Part shown: positions 49,063 to 50,496 of the stretch, piece by piece | Position numbering within the stretch: position 1 is the first letter of the stretch | How the letters are laid out: each line of letters begins with the position of its first letter | Source of the DNA: Acidobacteriota bacterium | GTDB taxonomy: Bacteria > Acidobacteriota > Terriglobia > Acidiferrales > UBA7541 | NCBI GenBank assembly: GCA_016201285.1 | Contig: JACQDE010000010.1 | Location: forward strand, 1 to 50,496 | Length of the DNA: 50,496 nucleotides | Direction of reading: 5' to 3' | Made by a program: the position numbers and the translations under genes | Notes under the pieces: generated by a model | Database searches by the model: none | The model's input: only the letters and a program-made list of their open reading frames with translations | Told to the model about the DNA's origin: nothing

Positions 49063-50175
49063 ATGGACTTCAGCGTCAAGAAATTTGATCTTCTGGCGGA
49101 ACTCAATCTCACGCAGGGCGTGGTCGAGCGCAAGACCACCATCCCCATCCTCTCCAACCTCCTCTGCGAGGCCAAGGGCAGCCGCCTGACCATCACCGCC
49201 ACCGACCTCGAGATCAGCATCTGCACCGCCTGCGACGCGAAAATCAAAAAAGAAGGCGCCGGCACCATCCCTGCGAAAAAATTGCTCGAGCTCGTCCGCC
49301 TGCTGCCGGATTCTGAAATCAAGTTCAAGCTACTGGACAACCATTGGGTGGAGATCATCAGCGACCGCAAGAAATACAAGATGGTCGGCATGGCCCGCGA
49401 CAATTTCCCGCAGCTCGCGCCGGCCCCGCACCCGCTGGTGAAAATCCCCGCGAAAATTTTGTCGGCGATGATTGCGCGCACGGCGTTCGCTATTTCCACC
49501 GAAGAGTCGCGCTACACGCTCAACGGCGCGCTGCTGGTGCTCAAGCCGGAAAGCGCGGTGATGGTGGCCACCGACGGCCACCGCCTGGCGCTCGTCGAGA
49601 CCGCGCACAAATTCGACGGGCTCAACGCCGAGGTCCGCGTGCTCGTGCCGCGCAAAGCCATGATGGAAGTGCAGCGGCTCGCCGCAGAAGCCGGCGAAGA
49701 CGCTCAGGTGGATTTCGCCCGCGACGACACGAATCTGTACTTCCAGTTCGGCGGGCGGCTGCTGATTTCGCGGCTGCTCACGGGGCAGTTCCCCAACTAC
49801 GAGGCGGTGCTGCCGCGCGAGAACGACAAGAAAATCACGCTCGACCGCAACGAGTTGAACGACGCCGTGCGGCGCGTCGCACAGCTCGCTGACCAGCGCT
49901 CGCACGCCGTGAAAATGGCGCTCTCCAAGGACGGCGTGGAAATCTCCTCCTCCAGCCCGGAGTACGGCGAGGCCAAAGAGACCATCGAGATGGAATGGAA
50001 AGGCCCCGAAATTTCCATCGGCTTCAACGCGCAGTACCTGCTCGATTTTCTCGGCGCTGCCGCGGAAGGCCCCATCAGCCTCGAGCTCAAGGACGAGCAG
50101 TCCGCCGGGCAGCTCCGCCCGCTCGGCGATGAGGCCTACCAGTATCGCTACGTGATCATGCCGATGCGCATTTGA
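49063..50175 (+). CDS. dnaN: DNA polymerase III beta subunit (sliding clamp)
   Basis: 370 residues, three repeated clamp domains: MDFSVKKFDLLAELNLTQGVVERKTTIPILSNLL, MVATDGHRLALVE in the second domain, VLPRENDKKITLDRNEL and the final YRYVIMPMRI, the usual clamp ending. Rings encircle DNA and tether polymerase III. Upstream about 600 bases are repeat-rich without another gene. Confidence 0.97.
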   Translation: MDFSVKKFDLLAELNLTQGVVERKTTIPILSNLLCEAKGSRLTITATDLEISICTACDAKIKKEGAGTIPAKKLLELVRLLPDSEIKFKLLDNHWVEIISDRKKYKMVGMARDNFPQLAPAPHPLVKIPAKILSAMIARTAFAISTEESRYTLNGALLVLKPESAVMVATDGHRLALVETAHKFDGLNAEVRVLVPRKAMMEVQRLAAEAGEDAQVDFARDDTNLYFQFGGRLLISRLLTGQFPNYEAVLPRENDKKITLDRNELNDAVRRVAQLADQRSHAVKMALSKDGVEISSSSPEYGEAKETIEMEWKGPEISIGFNAQYLLDFLGAAAEGPISLELKDEQSAGQLRPLGDEAYQYRYVIMPMRI

Positions 50176-50341
50176 TGTCGAACAGGCTTCCAGGCCTGTC
50201 CGCACCGCCGGGGTGGAGAATCGTCATTGTGAGTGTCGATGATTTCTGCTGGGACGGAGGATCCCACTTCGTTTTTCGAGTTATGTTCTTCTCGGTGTCT
50301 CCGTACCGCCGTGGTGACTCCCTGATGCCTAGCCCCTAGCA

Positions 50342-50496
50342 GGGCGCTGAAAAACTCCCTGTTTGGAATTGTGAATGCACTCTAGTATGCACGAAGCTCA
50401 GATGCCCGGCGTGAGTGGGCGAAATCCATCGTCGAGGAGAAACTTCGTGCGCGGAAATACGGATTTGCAGAACCCGATGTTTTTCGTGGCCAACAC
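50342..50496 (+). mobile_element. left end of an IS element cut by the window edge
   Basis: GGGCGCTGAAAAACTCCC looks like a terminal inverted repeat, followed by about 100 noncoding bases and a transposase-like start. Only the left part is in the window. Confidence 0.45.
50447..50496 (+). CDS. transposase N terminus (IS5/IS1182-like), partial
   Basis: From GTG after GAGGAGA: MRGNTDLQNPMFFVANT, still open at the edge. The 'MRG...Q..MF' opening is typical of IS5/IS1182-group transposases. Too short for certainty. Confidence 0.45.
   Translation, partial: MRGNTDLQNPMFFVAN

Overview
The window is about 50.5 kb of GC-rich bacterial chromosome that carries the replication initiator dnaA (43.4 kb) and the sliding clamp dnaN (49.1 kb), so it spans a probable chromosomal origin. 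The lineage is most likely Acidobacteriota. This is an inference from a secreted VPS10/BNR repeat protein, a proline-rich TonB, many short secreted proteins of unknown family, and gaps packed with dispersed repeats of a kind I associate with that phylum. No rRNA, tRNA or CRISPR array was recognised.

Layout. 0-3.3 kb: three small hypothetical proteins, glutamate dehydrogenase and a HicB-HicA pair. 3.5-7.6 kb: a bacterial microcompartment (BMC) locus with a class II aldolase, one hexamer-type and three pentamer-type shell proteins, an embedded solo HicB-like gene, then a Rieske oxygenase. 7.7-12.6 kb: ruvA, ruvB, folK and secreted proteins. 12.8-14 kb: a secreted ARPP-1-like protein. 14.2-17.2 kb: an accessory patch with a Panacea-type toxin-antitoxin pair, an IS1-like transposase and a P63C-domain gene. 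17.4-20.3 kb: one polypeptide joining an acyl carrier protein, a fatty acyl-AMP ligase and a PlsC acyltransferase. 20.4-30 kb: mostly minus-strand genes (TonB, radical SAM/SPASM, methyltransferase, two family-2 glycosyltransferases, a PMT-like membrane glycosyltransferase, prohibitin-like SPFH protein) that look like a surface-glycan or glycolipid group. 31.2-34.7 kb: the VPS10/BNR protein. 36.7-41.8 kb: a type I restriction operon hsdM-hsdS-RAYT-hsdR, in which a REP-associated tyrosine transposase sits between hsdS and hsdR. 41.9-50.5 kb: a secreted propeller-like protein, the origin, dnaA, a compact BamHI/OkrAI-like restriction-modification system with its own controller protein, an HNH nuclease, dnaN, and the start of another transposon at the right edge.

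Two themes stand out. First, the dnaA-dnaN interval, usually a few hundred bases, is opened by about 4.3 kb of defence and nuclease genes. A sequence shared between the methyltransferase promoter and the controller-gene promoter looks like the controller operator. Second, dispersed palindromic repeats have entered coding sequence. A 60-bp double hairpin (20 codons) lies in frame in hsdM and, in the same frame, in both ends of the RAYT gene. A second hairpin encodes part of the ARPP-1-like protein. A third repeat family supplies the stop codons of three consecutive minus-strand genes, read in three different frames. A further family (TGTCATCCTGAG ... GGATCTCTCTT) has 11 copies left of the origin, all pointing right, and one clear copy right of it pointing left.

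All family assignments were made by reading motifs; no database search was run. Start codons were chosen from ribosome-binding sites, overlaps and family length.
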